A stretch of 64,000 nt of DNA, taken from the NCBI RefSeq assembly GCF_046614695.1, contig NZ_JBKKHQ010000019.1, positions 62,001-126,000 on the forward strand, written 5' to 3'. This document shows positions 34,880-44,226 of this stretch, piece after piece (position 1 is the stretch's first letter; each line of letters begins with the position of its first letter). Origin of the DNA: Pokkaliibacter sp046614695 (GTDB lineage: Bacteria > Pseudomonadota > Gammaproteobacteria > Pseudomonadales > Balneatricaceae). The translations under genes were made by a program, and so were the position numbers. A model generated the notes under the pieces. That model saw only the letters and a program-made list of their open reading frames with translations. It was not told the origin of the DNA and did no database searches.

Positions 34880-35341
34880 ATGGCAGATGCTTTTGATTTA
34901 AAGATTCTCGCGAAACTTCAGGAAAACTCCGTGTTGAGCCCTGAAGTCATCAGTGAATCAGCAGGATTATCTTCGGCGAGTTGTTACCGACGTATTAAAA
35001 AACTGGAAAGCGAAGGCTACATCAAGGCACGCAGAACCGTGCTGGATGAGAAGAAGCTGGGCTTTCAGGTGACAGCGATGTTCATGATCAAGCTGGCGCA
35101 AGACAGCATGGATATCGACAAGCGCATGAAGAAGATCTGCGACAGTCATCCTGAGATTGTGCAGTGTTATCTGGTCAGTAATGACTATGACTTTGTGATG
35201 ATCGGTAAATTTCGCGAAGCGCAGGATTACACCGAGTACCTCTATAATTTCCTGCAGATCTTCGCTGATATTCCTATCCTGAATTACTCCTCATCCCTGG
35301 TGGTGAAGACCATCTGTGACCACAATCTGCTACCACTCTAG
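34880..35341 (+). CDS. Lrp/AsnC-family transcriptional regulator
   Basis: A 153-residue regulator: an N-terminal HTH (FDLKILAKLQENS, then SSASCYRRIKKLESEGYI) and a C-terminal RAM ligand domain, the normal Lrp/AsnC size. The ATG at 34880, with CGGGG upstream, gives the canonical MADAFDLKIL start; an open frame to a TTG at 34850 is less likely. These regulators typically sense amino acids. It is divergent from the cytochrome operon and upstream of a decarboxylase of the PSD family, so it probably controls one or both in response to the amino-acid substrate. Confidence 0.93.
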   Translation: MADAFDLKILAKLQENSVLSPEVISESAGLSSASCYRRIKKLESEGYIKARRTVLDEKKLGFQVTAMFMIKLAQDSMDIDKRMKKICDSHPEIVQCYLVSNDYDFVMIGKFREAQDYTEYLYNFLQIFADIPILNYSSSLVVKTICDHNLLPL

Positions 35342-35656
35342 GTGGCATTAGCGGTTCCTGAGCAAGCAGCCCACCGTGGCTGCTTTGTTGTTTCTCGATC
35401 CTTCGTTTGCAAAACGATATTCCCTTGTTGTTCGTGTAATTCGACGAATGAGTCGCAATTTCATCGGCTTTCTGAAAAACATCCTTCATCTGCTTATGCG
35501 ACCTTTGTTGTGGTGCACGCGATCAGCATCGTGTGTCCGGGTTTTATCATCGGTCGCTATGGCGGCCCGCTTCATCCGCAGGAGCTTTGCCTGTCATCAG
35601 AGCAGGCATGGCTAAGTTTCTACCCTAAGTAAGAACGATTGGAGAGGTAAAAGGAT
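35342..35656 (+). other. Intergenic region with terminator at 35364-35390
   Basis: AAGCAGCC (35364-35371) pairs with GGCTGCTT (35378-35385) and is followed by TTGTTGTTT, ending the AsnC transcript. The remaining 260 bases should contain the promoter for the decarboxylase gene. No coding sequence is convincing. Confidence 0.65.
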
Positions 35657-37003
35657 ATGACCGCAGCTCCCTATCAGGTCGGCCAGTGGCTGCCTTCGGA
35701 TCAGCAGCATCTGGAAACCTGGCTGCAGCGCGTAGTCGCCGAAGCCCATAAGCAGTTTCCCCCGCTGCAGGCCGAGGTGCTGGATGCCAATGCCAAAGAA
35801 TCTCTGGATGTGCTGTTCGACCGGCATCTGCACCCGGTATTGCAGGATTTCAAACTGCTGATCGAAAGCGACGCGACCGTGTTTATGCTGTTCAACATGA
35901 TGTTCGCGCAGGTGCCGCATAAGCCGCCGTACAACAAGAACCCGAACCAGCGCCCACAGATTCGTAACTACCACACCATGCTGGCGGCGATGAATGTCAT
36001 CCTGACCCATGCGCCGGAGTTTCTGGTGGTGGATGGTCAGCCCGCCGGGCTGATTGGCTTCCCCATTAATGCCATTCTCAACTGGCCGATGGGTACGGCA
36101 GCGGGTTTTGCTGCCTTTATCCAGCCGATGGTCAATGAATGCCTGAAGAATGTGCTGGATGCCTGGGGCCGCTATTTGCTCTCGGCTGATTCTGTGTACG
36201 TGCTGAACGACGGCCCCTCAGGCTGGTTTGGCCCGGCTGCACAACAGGCGATGCCAAACTTTGCCGAGCAATTTGTCTGCGATCCATCGGCCCCTCACTA
36301 CGGCTATCGCTCCTGGGATGACTTCTTCACTCGCGAATTCCGTGAGGGAGTACGCCCTCTGGCCGCCCCTGAGGATGACAATGTTATTGCCAACGCCTGT
36401 GAGTCCGCGCCCTTCAATAAAGTGACGGATTTGAAGTGGCGGGATCACTTCTGGATCAAGGGACAGCCCTACTCGCTGGAGCATTTGCTGGCAGGGGATG
36501 AGTACGCGGAAGGCTTTGTCGGCGGTACGCTGTATCAGGCATTCCTCAGTGCCCTTAGCTATCACCGCTGGCATAGCCCGGTCAGTGGCACCATCGTGAA
36601 AGCCTATGTCGAGCCCGGCACCTATTATTCCGAAGCCTTTATGGAGGGTTTTGCCAATCCGGATGGCCCGGATGATTCCGCGCCCAACGGCTCGCAGGGC
36701 TATATCGCCCAGATGGCGGCTCGCGCCTTTATCTACATTGAAGCGGATAACCCCGATATCGGCCTGATGTGCTTTGTCGCCATCGGCATGGCGGAAGTGT
36801 CCACCTGCGATATCCGCGTGTATGAAGGTCAGCATATTAGCAAGGGCGAGCAGCTGGGCATGTTCCACTTTGGCGGCTCAACCCATTGCTTGCTGTTCCG
36901 TCCGGGTGTTGAGCTGGACTTTGATTTCCACGGTCAAAAACCGGGCCTGGAGAGCCACAATATTCCTGTGCGCTCACGAATTGCGACCGTGGTGAAGCGC
37001 TAA
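35657..37003 (+). CDS. Phosphatidylserine-decarboxylase-family enzyme, PsiD-like (aromatic amino-acid decarboxylase candidate)
   Basis: A 448-residue pyruvoyl-type decarboxylase. It is longer than housekeeping Psd and lacks a membrane anchor. By eye it follows fungal L-tryptophan decarboxylase PsiD along most of its length: an N-terminal helical region, PHYGYRSWDDFFTREFR, SALSYHRWHSPVSGTIVK, PGTYYSEA, FIYIEADNPDIGLMCFV and GMAEVSTC. The self-cleavage site is GGST at 406-409, with Ser408 expected to become the pyruvoyl group, where PsiD has GGSS. A GGAGAGG site precedes the ATG. The Lrp/AsnC gene upstream supports an amino-acid substrate over a phospholipid one. The precise amino acid is not determinable. 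Confidence 0.88.
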   Translation: MTAAPYQVGQWLPSDQQHLETWLQRVVAEAHKQFPPLQAEVLDANAKESLDVLFDRHLHPVLQDFKLLIESDATVFMLFNMMFAQVPHKPPYNKNPNQRPQIRNYHTMLAAMNVILTHAPEFLVVDGQPAGLIGFPINAILNWPMGTAAGFAAFIQPMVNECLKNVLDAWGRYLLSADSVYVLNDGPSGWFGPAAQQAMPNFAEQFVCDPSAPHYGYRSWDDFFTREFREGVRPLAAPEDDNVIANACESAPFNKVTDLKWRDHFWIKGQPYSLEHLLAGDEYAEGFVGGTLYQAFLSALSYHRWHSPVSGTIVKAYVEPGTYYSEAFMEGFANPDGPDDSAPNGSQGYIAQMAARAFIYIEADNPDIGLMCFVAIGMAEVSTCDIRVYEGQHISKGEQLGMFHFGGSTHCLLFRPGVELDFDFHGQKPGLESHNIPVRSRIATVVKR

Positions 37004-37026
37004 GCTATCCTGCGTTGGCAATAAAA

Positions 37027-37055
37027 AAACGGGAGCCTGAGCTCCCGTTTCTGTT
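37027..37055. terminator. Bidirectional terminator
   Basis: AAACGGGAGC-CTGA-GCTCCCGTTT is a perfect 10-bp stem with A-rich and T-rich flanks, between convergent genes. Confidence 0.9.
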
Positions 37056-37092
37056 TCATCTGCCGAGTGATTTCTGACTGAACACGTGTCGG

Positions 37093-37494
37093 TCAGATAC
37101 CTTCTTTAGGTGGCACGGTAATCCGCAGCTGTCCGCTGATGGGCGCCATAATAAAGGGGCGCGTCACTTCCTTGTCGCCGCAATAGACAGCCAGTGCTTT
37201 GCCGATATGGCTCTGGGTGTAATTGTGGAGTTTGTAGCTGCCGGCTTTGGTCAGTGTCATGTCCAGTAAGGAGGATTCGCCGGGGTTTTCCGCTTCCCGA
37301 CTGGAGATGCTGGAAATATATTCCGGGCCGATCAACGCGGGCTTTATCACCACCCCTTGATTATCAACACCGTAGAGAGAGACCTGCTTGCAGCTGGCGG
37401 CAGACTCCCCCCAGGAACGGGTGCAGACCAGCAGGGTGATGATGCCGACCACCAGCCCGATCATCCAGTAAAACCGCAAGTTATGGGTATTCAT
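37093..37494 (-). CDS. Exported protein with SecD P1-head-like domain
   Basis: A 133-residue protein with an N-terminal membrane anchor or signal peptide (about residues 8-28). The mature half resembles the head subdomain of the SecD/SecDF periplasmic P1 region: LTKAGSYKLHNYTQSHIGKALAVYCGDK, then RPFIMAPISGQLRI. Stand-alone copies of this fold occur in some bacteria and their role is unknown. The ATG at 37494 has an AAGGAGG site nine bases upstream; the open frame to 37524 is less likely. It follows the ankyrin gene on the same strand. Confidence 0.75.
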   Translation of the reverse strand: MNTHNLRFYWMIGLVVGIITLLVCTRSWGESAASCKQVSLYGVDNQGVVIKPALIGPEYISSISSREAENPGESSLLDMTLTKAGSYKLHNYTQSHIGKALAVYCGDKEVTRPFIMAPISGQLRITVPPKEGI

Positions 37495-37552
37495 TGTCAG
37501 ACGCCTCCTTGCTGACCCTTTCATCCTTGATCATCATTCACTAAAGCCACGC

Positions 37553-38104
37553 TTAGCCTGCGGTGGCATCCTCGCCCTGCCAGTCTTTCAGCAGTGTTTG
37601 TACCTTGGAAAAATCCTTATTCGGGTTAAGCTCTGCGGCCTGATCCACCAGCTGCAACGGGGTCTTTCCGTCTTTATCGACAGCCTTGGTGTCTGCCCCC
37701 AGGTGCAGCAACATCCTTACCGCTTCCGGGTCATCACTCAGCGCCGCATAGTGCAGGGCCGTCATTTGCGAGCCGCCTGCTGTATTGTGTGCATTTATTT
37801 TTAGACCATGATCCAGGAAATGCTCAAGTATTGCGTTTGCCAGTGTTCTGTTGGGCAGCAGGGTGAACTCCTGAGCTGCTGCACGGGCATTGAGCTTGTC
37901 GATGTCCGCTTCACGAGGCGGCATCAGCCACAGCACTGCACTGGCGGCCCAGGTTTGGGGCCAGAAAGAATGCTCGGGATTGGCTTTGATCAGCAGTGTT
38001 GCTGGCGGTTCCTGATAAAGGCTGTGGCCGGCGGTAATGCCAGCGCCGATGACCATCACCAGCAGGGCTGTCAGCGTCCATTTGAAGCGTTTTAAAGGTT
38101 TCAT
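37553..38104 (-). CDS. Membrane-anchored ankyrin-repeat protein
   Basis: A 183-residue protein with an N-terminal hydrophobic segment (about residues 10-28) and a C-terminal part with about two to three ankyrin repeats (MTALHYAALSDDPEAVRMLLHLGADTKAVD, then GKTPLQLVDQA). It probably sits in the inner membrane with the repeats in the periplasm, mediating protein contact. The ATG at 38104 removes 50 unlikely residues from the open frame. It lies 58 bases upstream of the SecD-head-like gene and may share its transcript. The partner is unknown. Confidence 0.8.
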   Translation of the reverse strand: MKPLKRFKWTLTALLVMVIGAGITAGHSLYQEPPATLLIKANPEHSFWPQTWAASAVLWLMPPREADIDKLNARAAAQEFTLLPNRTLANAILEHFLDHGLKINAHNTAGGSQMTALHYAALSDDPEAVRMLLHLGADTKAVDKDGKTPLQLVDQAAELNPNKDFSKVQTLLKDWQGEDATAG

Positions 38105-38250
38105 CAGACTCTCGATAGTCTCTTGATAGTCGATCGTGTCTCGATAGTGGCGGTTGCCAGAGCTTCTTGCCCGGCTGAAACAGCAAAAAGGCTCAGGCAA
38201 GTCAGGCGCTTGGCGGCGCCTGACTGCAAAAGCGGGCAAAGTGTACCGGA

Positions 38251-41200
38251 TCACTCCGCCTGATTAAAACGATAACGCTCATCCAGAAGGCTATAACCAA
38301 GCCCTGCCTGTTTTTTGACCTGAATCTGCGTCGGGATACGTTCTTTCAGCGCCTCGACATGGGAAATAATGCCGATCATCTTGCCGCTGGCCTGCAGGCT
38401 ATCAAGGGCATTGAGAGCTTCTTCCAGCGTGTCCGCATCCAGTGTGCCGAAACCTTCATCAAGAAAGAGCGAGTCAATCCGCGTTTTATGGCTGACCAGT
38501 TCTGATAAGGCCAGCGCCAGCGCCAGACTCACCAGAAAGCTTTCGCCCCCCGACAGGGTTTGGGTATCGCGCACCGTATCGGCCTGCCAGGTATCCATTA
38601 CCGCCAGTTCCAGCGGCGCATCCGGCTTGCGCTTAAGCTGATAACGGCCATCAAGACGACCCAGCTGGCGATTGGCCAGATGCACCAGATAATCCAGCGT
38701 CAGCCCCTGAGCAAAGCGGCGGAACTTATCGCCTTTGGCAGAGCCAATCAGCTCGTTGAGGTGCTCCCACGTGGTCAGTTCCTGTCGCTGCTGCTTGAGC
38801 TGATCCACAAGACTTCGCTGCGCTGAGCGCTGCTCCTGATCGCGCTTAAGCTCGCTGTTAATGGCACCGAGTTCCTCACTCATTTGCGTCAGGCTTTGAG
38901 CCAGCGCATCACGGGTTTGCTGCAGCTCGGCCAGCGGTTGCTCGGTTAACACCTCAGAATTGAGGGCTTCCTGCTGCTTTTGCGCTGCACTTAACAGCGC
39001 TTGCTGGCGGGTGACTTCATCATCCAGCGTGCGCAGTTGCTCGGTAATCGCCGCTTTCTCATCAGGGGAGAGTGCCGCCGCGAGGAAAGCAGCCTCATCC
39101 GCGAAGGGGCTGGCGGTCAGGGCGTTCTGCCACTGCTGGGTGAGCTTCACCAGCTGCGCCTGTAACTGTTTCAGCTCCTCAGCGCGGCGCTGCTGCTGCC
39201 CTTGCTGACTTTGCCATTGCTCATTAAGGGTGTTGAGCTGCTGACGGGCGTTCTCACGTTGCTGCTCGGCATCACTCAGCTGCTGCTGACTGCGGGCTTT
39301 TTCATCCGCGACGAGCTTGTCACCAAAGAGTGCTCGTCGCTGGTTGATCACCTCATTGCACTGCTGCACCTTGCTTTCGCGCTGGGTGTTCAGCTCGGCC
39401 TGCTGCTGCTGAAGATGGGCGAGGGTGGCATTCTGCTGCGTCAGCTGATTGTTGAGTTCGCCGCGCTTTTCTTGTAGCTCATTCAGCCATTGCTGCTGTT
39501 GCTGCACTTCATTGAGTGCCTGCTGGCGCTGCTGTAGCCAGTCATCACGCTCCGTTTGTGCCGGTAGCGTTAACTCAACGGCGGCCAGTTCCTGAGTCAG
39601 CGTTGTCGCCAGCGTTTCGCTCTGGGTTTGAAGCTCGCTTAACTGCTGTGAGATTTCCTGCGCCTGACGATCATACTGCGCCTTATCTTTCAGCAGACTT
39701 TCACGCTCATGACTGAGTTTTTGCAGGGCCTGCTCATGTCTGGCCAATTGCTGCTGTAATTCATGGTACTGATGCTGCTGTTGCTGACGTGCCTGAACCT
39801 GCTCCTGCAGGGTTTGACCATGCTCAGCAAAGGTATTGAGCCAGCGTTGCAGACTGGCTTCATCCCCCAGAATCAGCAACTCCGCGTGCAGTTTCCGTGT
39901 ATGTTCCTGCCAGCGTTGCTGTAGCTCGCCCATCTGGCCTTGCAACTGGGAAAGCCGTGCTCGGCGCTGCTCCATCTCCGTATTCAGCGCGCTTTGCTGG
40001 TTACTCAGGCGAGTGCCTTCGGCGAGCAATCCTGCAAGGCGGTCGCTTTCTGTCGCCAGGGTTTGGCTATTCTCATCAATGGAGGGCGACTGCTGATAAC
40101 GCTGTACCAGCGGGTGCTCCTGTGAACCGCAGAGCGGGCAGGGCTCGCCTTCTTTGAGGTCGGCACGGTGCGCTTCAAGGCTGGCAATCAGGCGAGCTTG
40201 CTCAATCAGCTGCTGCAGTTGTTTGACCGACGCATTGCAGTGTTTGTAATCACTTCTTGCCCGCTGCAGCGCTTCTGTAACCTGCTGATGCTCCTGAGTT
40301 TTATGCCCCAGCGCCGCCGTTACATCCTTGCTTTCCTGCTCAAGCTCCAGAAAGCGCGCGTTGACGTCCGGCAAGCGCTGGGCGATCAGGTTCAGCGCCT
40401 GCCAGTCATGCAGTTGGCTATCCAGCGCGGCGTGTTGCTCGCTGCCATCCTGAGTCTGCGTCGCTTCCAGTTGACGAAGCCCGGCTGTCAGCTGTTGTTG
40501 CTGATCCTGCGAGGCCTTGAGCTGTTGCTCCAGCGCTGGCAAGCGCGCTGTCAGTTGTTCGGCTGAAGCCTTATCGGCCGTCAGACGCTGCTGCAGTTTC
40601 TCTGCCTGGGTCTGCTGGTGCGTCAGTTCATGGAGCTGGGTTTGCCAACGCTCCAGACTGCGACCGATTTGCGCCTGATGAGGCTGGGACTGAATAAAGG
40701 CCTCGGCTTGTTCACGCTGCTGATTAAGGTCGTTCAGTTGCTGTTGCGTGGTGCTGACGGCTTGTTCACTGGCAGTCACGTTGTCATTAAGTGCGGCTAG
40801 CTGATCTTTCGCCACGTTAGCCTCCTTCAGCAAACGCTCAGCTTCACTATCCAGCGGGGTGATCTGCTCAAGCAAGGCCAGCAAGGTGTCGTGAGCAGCG
40901 CGCTTGTCCTGCAGCTGGGTGTCAGTAGCGGTGACGGCCTCTTTCGCTGCCGCGTGCTGCTGCTCAAGTGCTCCCAGCGATTCCCGCAGTGCCTTTAATG
41001 CCGCTTCACTTTCCTGCGTCTGTGCCTGTTGTTTTTGCTGCTCCTGATAAAGCGGCAGCAGTTCACTGGCGGGTTGATGCTGGGCCAATTTCTGCCGCGC
41101 AGGTTCTGCCTGAGCTTGTGCCTGTAACGCAGATTGCAGCTGTTCGTTCACGTGCTGCAGCTGGCTCGTGGCCTGCTGACGTTGCTCCTGCCACTGGATA

Positions 41201-41928
41201 AGCTTTTGCAGCTCTGTGCTCTGCTGCTGGGCCTGGGTGAGTGAGCTTTGCAGTGCCGTCTGGCGATTCGTTTTCTCGGCGATACTGGCCTCATCCAGCA
41301 GCTGCACGCCTTTCAGTGTCGCTTCGAGTTCGCGCACCTGTTGCTGACGCTCACGGGTCAGCTCAAAGGTGTGAGTGGAAATCTGGCCGTAAATTTCAGT
41401 GCCGGTCAGCTCTTCCAGTAATTCGGCGCGGCTGTTGGCATCGGCATTGAGAAAGGCCGCGAAGCCGCCCTGTGCCAGCAACATGGAGCGGGTGAAGTTC
41501 TCAAAATCGAGGCCGGTAATAGTGGTGGTCTGGCTGAGCTTGTCGCCAACTTTGGTAGCGAGAATTTCGCCCTCGAGCGTTGCTAGCTCAACGGCGACGG
41601 GCTGCAAATTGCCATCGGCTTTGTTACGTGCCCGTTTTTGCGACCAGAAGGCGCGATAGCCCTGACCCTTCACCTCAAACTCGACCTCGGCCAGACACTC
41701 CGCCGTGTGGCGGGTCATGATCTCGTTACTGCTGGTGCTGATATTCAGGCGCGGCGTCTGGTGATAAAGCGCCAGACACAGGGCATCAAGCAGGGTGCTT
41801 TTGCCCGCGCCGGTGGGGCCGGTAATGGCGAACAGGCCCTGATCAATAAAAGGCGCGGCGGTGAAATCAATCTTCCACTCGCCCTTGAGGGAGTTCAGGT
41901 TCTTGAGGCGAACGCTCAGGATTTTCAT
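38251..41928 (-). CDS. sbcC: Exonuclease SbcCD subunit C (SMC-like ATPase)
   Basis: A 1225-residue Rad50-like ATPase. Walker A GPTGAGKST is at 37-45. Two very long Gln- and Glu-rich coiled coils flank a zinc hook CPLC at 597-600. The C-terminal head carries the LSGGESF signature and the Walker B region SLFLDEGFGTLD. With SbcD it opens hairpins and cuts protein-blocked or misfolded DNA ends. It is somewhat longer than E. coli SbcC (1048) mainly in the coiled coils. It overlaps sbcD by four bases. Confidence 0.98.
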   Translation of the reverse strand: MKILSVRLKNLNSLKGEWKIDFTAAPFIDQGLFAITGPTGAGKSTLLDALCLALYHQTPRLNISTSSNEIMTRHTAECLAEVEFEVKGQGYRAFWSQKRARNKADGNLQPVAVELATLEGEILATKVGDKLSQTTTITGLDFENFTRSMLLAQGGFAAFLNADANSRAELLEELTGTEIYGQISTHTFELTRERQQQVRELEATLKGVQLLDEASIAEKTNRQTALQSSLTQAQQQSTELQKLIQWQEQRQQATSQLQHVNEQLQSALQAQAQAEPARQKLAQHQPASELLPLYQEQQKQQAQTQESEAALKALRESLGALEQQHAAAKEAVTATDTQLQDKRAAHDTLLALLEQITPLDSEAERLLKEANVAKDQLAALNDNVTASEQAVSTTQQQLNDLNQQREQAEAFIQSQPHQAQIGRSLERWQTQLHELTHQQTQAEKLQQRLTADKASAEQLTARLPALEQQLKASQDQQQQLTAGLRQLEATQTQDGSEQHAALDSQLHDWQALNLIAQRLPDVNARFLELEQESKDVTAALGHKTQEHQQVTEALQRARSDYKHCNASVKQLQQLIEQARLIASLEAHRADLKEGEPCPLCGSQEHPLVQRYQQSPSIDENSQTLATESDRLAGLLAEGTRLSNQQSALNTEMEQRRARLSQLQGQMGELQQRWQEHTRKLHAELLILGDEASLQRWLNTFAEHGQTLQEQVQARQQQQHQYHELQQQLARHEQALQKLSHERESLLKDKAQYDRQAQEISQQLSELQTQSETLATTLTQELAAVELTLPAQTERDDWLQQRQQALNEVQQQQQWLNELQEKRGELNNQLTQQNATLAHLQQQQAELNTQRESKVQQCNEVINQRRALFGDKLVADEKARSQQQLSDAEQQRENARQQLNTLNEQWQSQQGQQQRRAEELKQLQAQLVKLTQQWQNALTASPFADEAAFLAAALSPDEKAAITEQLRTLDDEVTRQQALLSAAQKQQEALNSEVLTEQPLAELQQTRDALAQSLTQMSEELGAINSELKRDQEQRSAQRSLVDQLKQQRQELTTWEHLNELIGSAKGDKFRRFAQGLTLDYLVHLANRQLGRLDGRYQLKRKPDAPLELAVMDTWQADTVRDTQTLSGGESFLVSLALALALSELVSHKTRIDSLFLDEGFGTLDADTLEEALNALDSLQASGKMIGIISHVEALKERIPTQIQVKKQAGLGYSLLDERYRFNQAE

Positions 41929-43184
41929 GACGGCACCTCCTGATTCACCGCGCGGCCATCGGCGCTGGCAGCGAGTTGTTGCTCCTGTTCCTGCAAGGAA
42001 TCGAGCACTTCGCGAAAGCAGGCGGTAAGCGCCGGTTGTTGTGCTGCAGGTACATCGTCTGCGCTTAATCGCGTGGAGAAAACTTCCATCGGGCTTAATT
42101 CATCCAGCGTGACGGGCTCTTCTTCCTCCATTAACAACGAGGTTTGGCGTACCTTGCCACGGCGAACTTTCAGCACTTCAACGGGCAAATCTTTTACCCG
42201 TTCGGCGATTTCCTGTTGCAGGTCAGAGCGGTAGCCCTCATCGAGAATTTCGATATCAAGCCAGGCATCCAATGGCGCTTCAGGCAGCAGGCCTTCCAGA
42301 CGCTGTTCGAGTAAATCCAGAGTGGTGCTGATGCTAAGAAGTGCGCGCTGGCAGGGAATGTCCAGCAGGCGAATCGCAGGCGTGGCGGACTCACTAAAGT
42401 CGAGCAAAACCACTTCTTTTTTCAGCCCTTCATTAAAGCTCAGGGGCAAAGGTGAGCCGCTGTAACGCCAGCATTCATTGCGCGAGACGATTTGCGGCCG
42501 GTGCAAATGCCCAAGGGCCAGATAATCAAAGGGCGGGAATAACTGCGCCGGGAAGGCATCCAGAGTGCCGATGTAAATCTCCCGCTCGGACTCGGAGGTT
42601 TTGCTGTGCAGGGTGGTCAAATGGCCGGTGCCAATAATCGGCAGGCCTGAGTCAGCGCGCGCGGTTTCCGCTTCTTTATAGAGGTCGGTATACAGCGTTG
42701 CGATGGTGTCTTTCAGCTGGCTGGCCTTGGCATCACTGCTGTCGCCCGCCTGGCTTTGCATCATCTCGCGCGGACGCAGATAGGGCAGGGCACATAACCA
42801 ACCGGCGGTCGCGCCATCGCGATTGTGCAAAGGCAGCAGATGATCGCTCAAGTGCTGCTGACGACCGGCAATCACGCGGGTATTAAGGCAGGCCAGCAGC
42901 TGGCGGGACTCATCCAGCGTCGAGACCGCATCATGATTGCCGCCCAGCACGATAGTCTGAACGCCCAGCCCATGGGTGCGCGTCAGGAAGGAATAATACT
43001 GCTCACGGGCGTAGCTTGGCGGCGTGGTGGTATCAAAAATATCACCGGCGATGACCAGCACATCGACCTTTTCGGTGTCGAGCTGCTCCAGCAACCAGTT
43101 GAGAAAGGCCTGATGCTCAGCCTGACGGCTTTTGCCCATAAAGTGCTGACCGAGATGCCAGTCAGAAGTATGGATAACGCGCAT
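41925..43184 (-). CDS. sbcD: Exonuclease SbcCD subunit D (Mre11-like nuclease)
   Basis: A 419-residue calcineurin-like nuclease. Metal-binding motifs are TSDWHLGQ (Asp8, His10), AGDIFD (Asp48), GGNHD (Asn83, His84) and GHLHRPQ further on, followed by the SbcD capping and C-terminal SbcC-binding regions. It supplies the manganese-dependent nuclease of SbcCD. It is the first gene of the sbcDC operon, in the usual order, with the sbcC start overlapping its stop. Confidence 0.98.
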   Translation of the reverse strand: MRVIHTSDWHLGQHFMGKSRQAEHQAFLNWLLEQLDTEKVDVLVIAGDIFDTTTPPSYAREQYYSFLTRTHGLGVQTIVLGGNHDAVSTLDESRQLLACLNTRVIAGRQQHLSDHLLPLHNRDGATAGWLCALPYLRPREMMQSQAGDSSDAKASQLKDTIATLYTDLYKEAETARADSGLPIIGTGHLTTLHSKTSESEREIYIGTLDAFPAQLFPPFDYLALGHLHRPQIVSRNECWRYSGSPLPLSFNEGLKKEVVLLDFSESATPAIRLLDIPCQRALLSISTTLDLLEQRLEGLLPEAPLDAWLDIEILDEGYRSDLQQEIAERVKDLPVEVLKVRRGKVRQTSLLMEEEEPVTLDELSPMEVFSTRLSADDVPAAQQPALTACFREVLDSLQEQEQQLAASADGRAVNQEVPS

Positions 43185-43362
43185 GGGAATCCTTGCCGTA
43201 AGCAGACAACCGCGTGCCTGCGAAAATTCAGCCTCCCATTATTTGGAGTTTGGGTGGGATAGCAAGGGAGGATGCAGTGCAGATATTGTTTTGTAACTGG
43301 ATGTTAACTACTATCTTGCGCATTCTACGGATGGACATCCGGATTACACATGGAGCTCAATT

Positions 43363-44220
43363 GTGTCGCTAGATCTTATCTTTAAGGAATTGGATTCAGC
43401 TAAAGGTGAAAGTGCTTTTACTTGTATAAAAAATCTTAAAGACGTTCGCAGAAATGTTCAGAAAAGAATCATTGAACCCTGGAAAATCCGGCAACGTTAC
43501 GCTTCTCTCTGTGGCCCTACGGTCTTTATGCAGACTCTCGCCTCTCGTTTTCCAGAGGTATACGCGCAATATGTTGCTGATCTGATTCTTAAAGGCGAAG
43601 CCAAAATTGGTAATTTAAAAATTAAACCTGGCAACGACTGCAAGAAATATAATGGCCCAAGCAACATGATTGATCCTGTCGACTGGGTTGCTTTGGCAAG
43701 TCTTCGTGATGCCACCAATGGTATGTTCGACTATCAGTCGCCTTCGGATGAGTTCTCAGGTATCACGCTGCCCTCAGCACTGGAAGGCTGGTTCGTGAAA
43801 ACTGGGCTTTTCCGAACGGTCGATAACAGAACTAATCTTATCTTTGATAAAGGCCTGGGTAACTTTATTGACGCTGTCACCAAGAATGTCAGTAATAATA
43901 TGCAAGTGTGTTTGTTTATCGGATCCCGATTGCTCAATATGAGCCCGAAAAGCTCTAGTAAAGGTAACTGCCCTGCAGATCACTGGGTTATTCTCTCAAG
44001 TAATTCAAGAGTGCTGGTAGATGGACAACCCATCACAAGCTATAAGTCATGGATTAATGACAAGAGTAAAAAAGAAGATCTTGAGAAACTGTATGATAAA
44101 AAAATTACCTTTACTGTGCAGACCTGGGGAGAAGCCAATTTTCCGGCAACACAAACGAGAAATAATCTGACCGTTGCAGAGTTTCTGGATTTCTACTACG
44201 GCTATGTTTGCGCAGGTTAA
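43363..44220 (+). CDS. Papain-like cysteine protease/amidase candidate effector
   Basis: A 285-residue protein without signal peptide or membrane segment. A catalytic triad can be proposed: Cys50 in SLCGPTVF at the start of a helix, His207 in ADHWVIL and Asp220 in VLVDGQ, the order and spacing of papain-like or NlpC/P60-like enzymes. Cysteine amidases of this kind serve as peptidoglycan-cutting type VI effectors in other bacteria. The next gene, six bases downstream, encodes an exported protein, the arrangement expected of a periplasm-acting toxin with its immunity protein. Composition is more AT-rich than sbcD and glutamine amidotransferase flanks. The role is inference. Confidence 0.75.
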   Translation: MSLDLIFKELDSAKGESAFTCIKNLKDVRRNVQKRIIEPWKIRQRYASLCGPTVFMQTLASRFPEVYAQYVADLILKGEAKIGNLKIKPGNDCKKYNGPSNMIDPVDWVALASLRDATNGMFDYQSPSDEFSGITLPSALEGWFVKTGLFRTVDNRTNLIFDKGLGNFIDAVTKNVSNNMQVCLFIGSRLLNMSPKSSSKGNCPADHWVILSSNSRVLVDGQPITSYKSWINDKSKKEDLEKLYDKKITFTVQTWGEANFPATQTRNNLTVAEFLDFYYGYVCAG

Positions 44221-44226
44221 GGAATT

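Noticed and set aside
38560..41943. Many opposite-strand open frames across sbcC
   Set aside because: They mirror the Gln/Glu-rich coiled-coil coding of sbcC, which produces long antisense frames rich in Leu, Cys and Ala; no ribosome sites or motifs.
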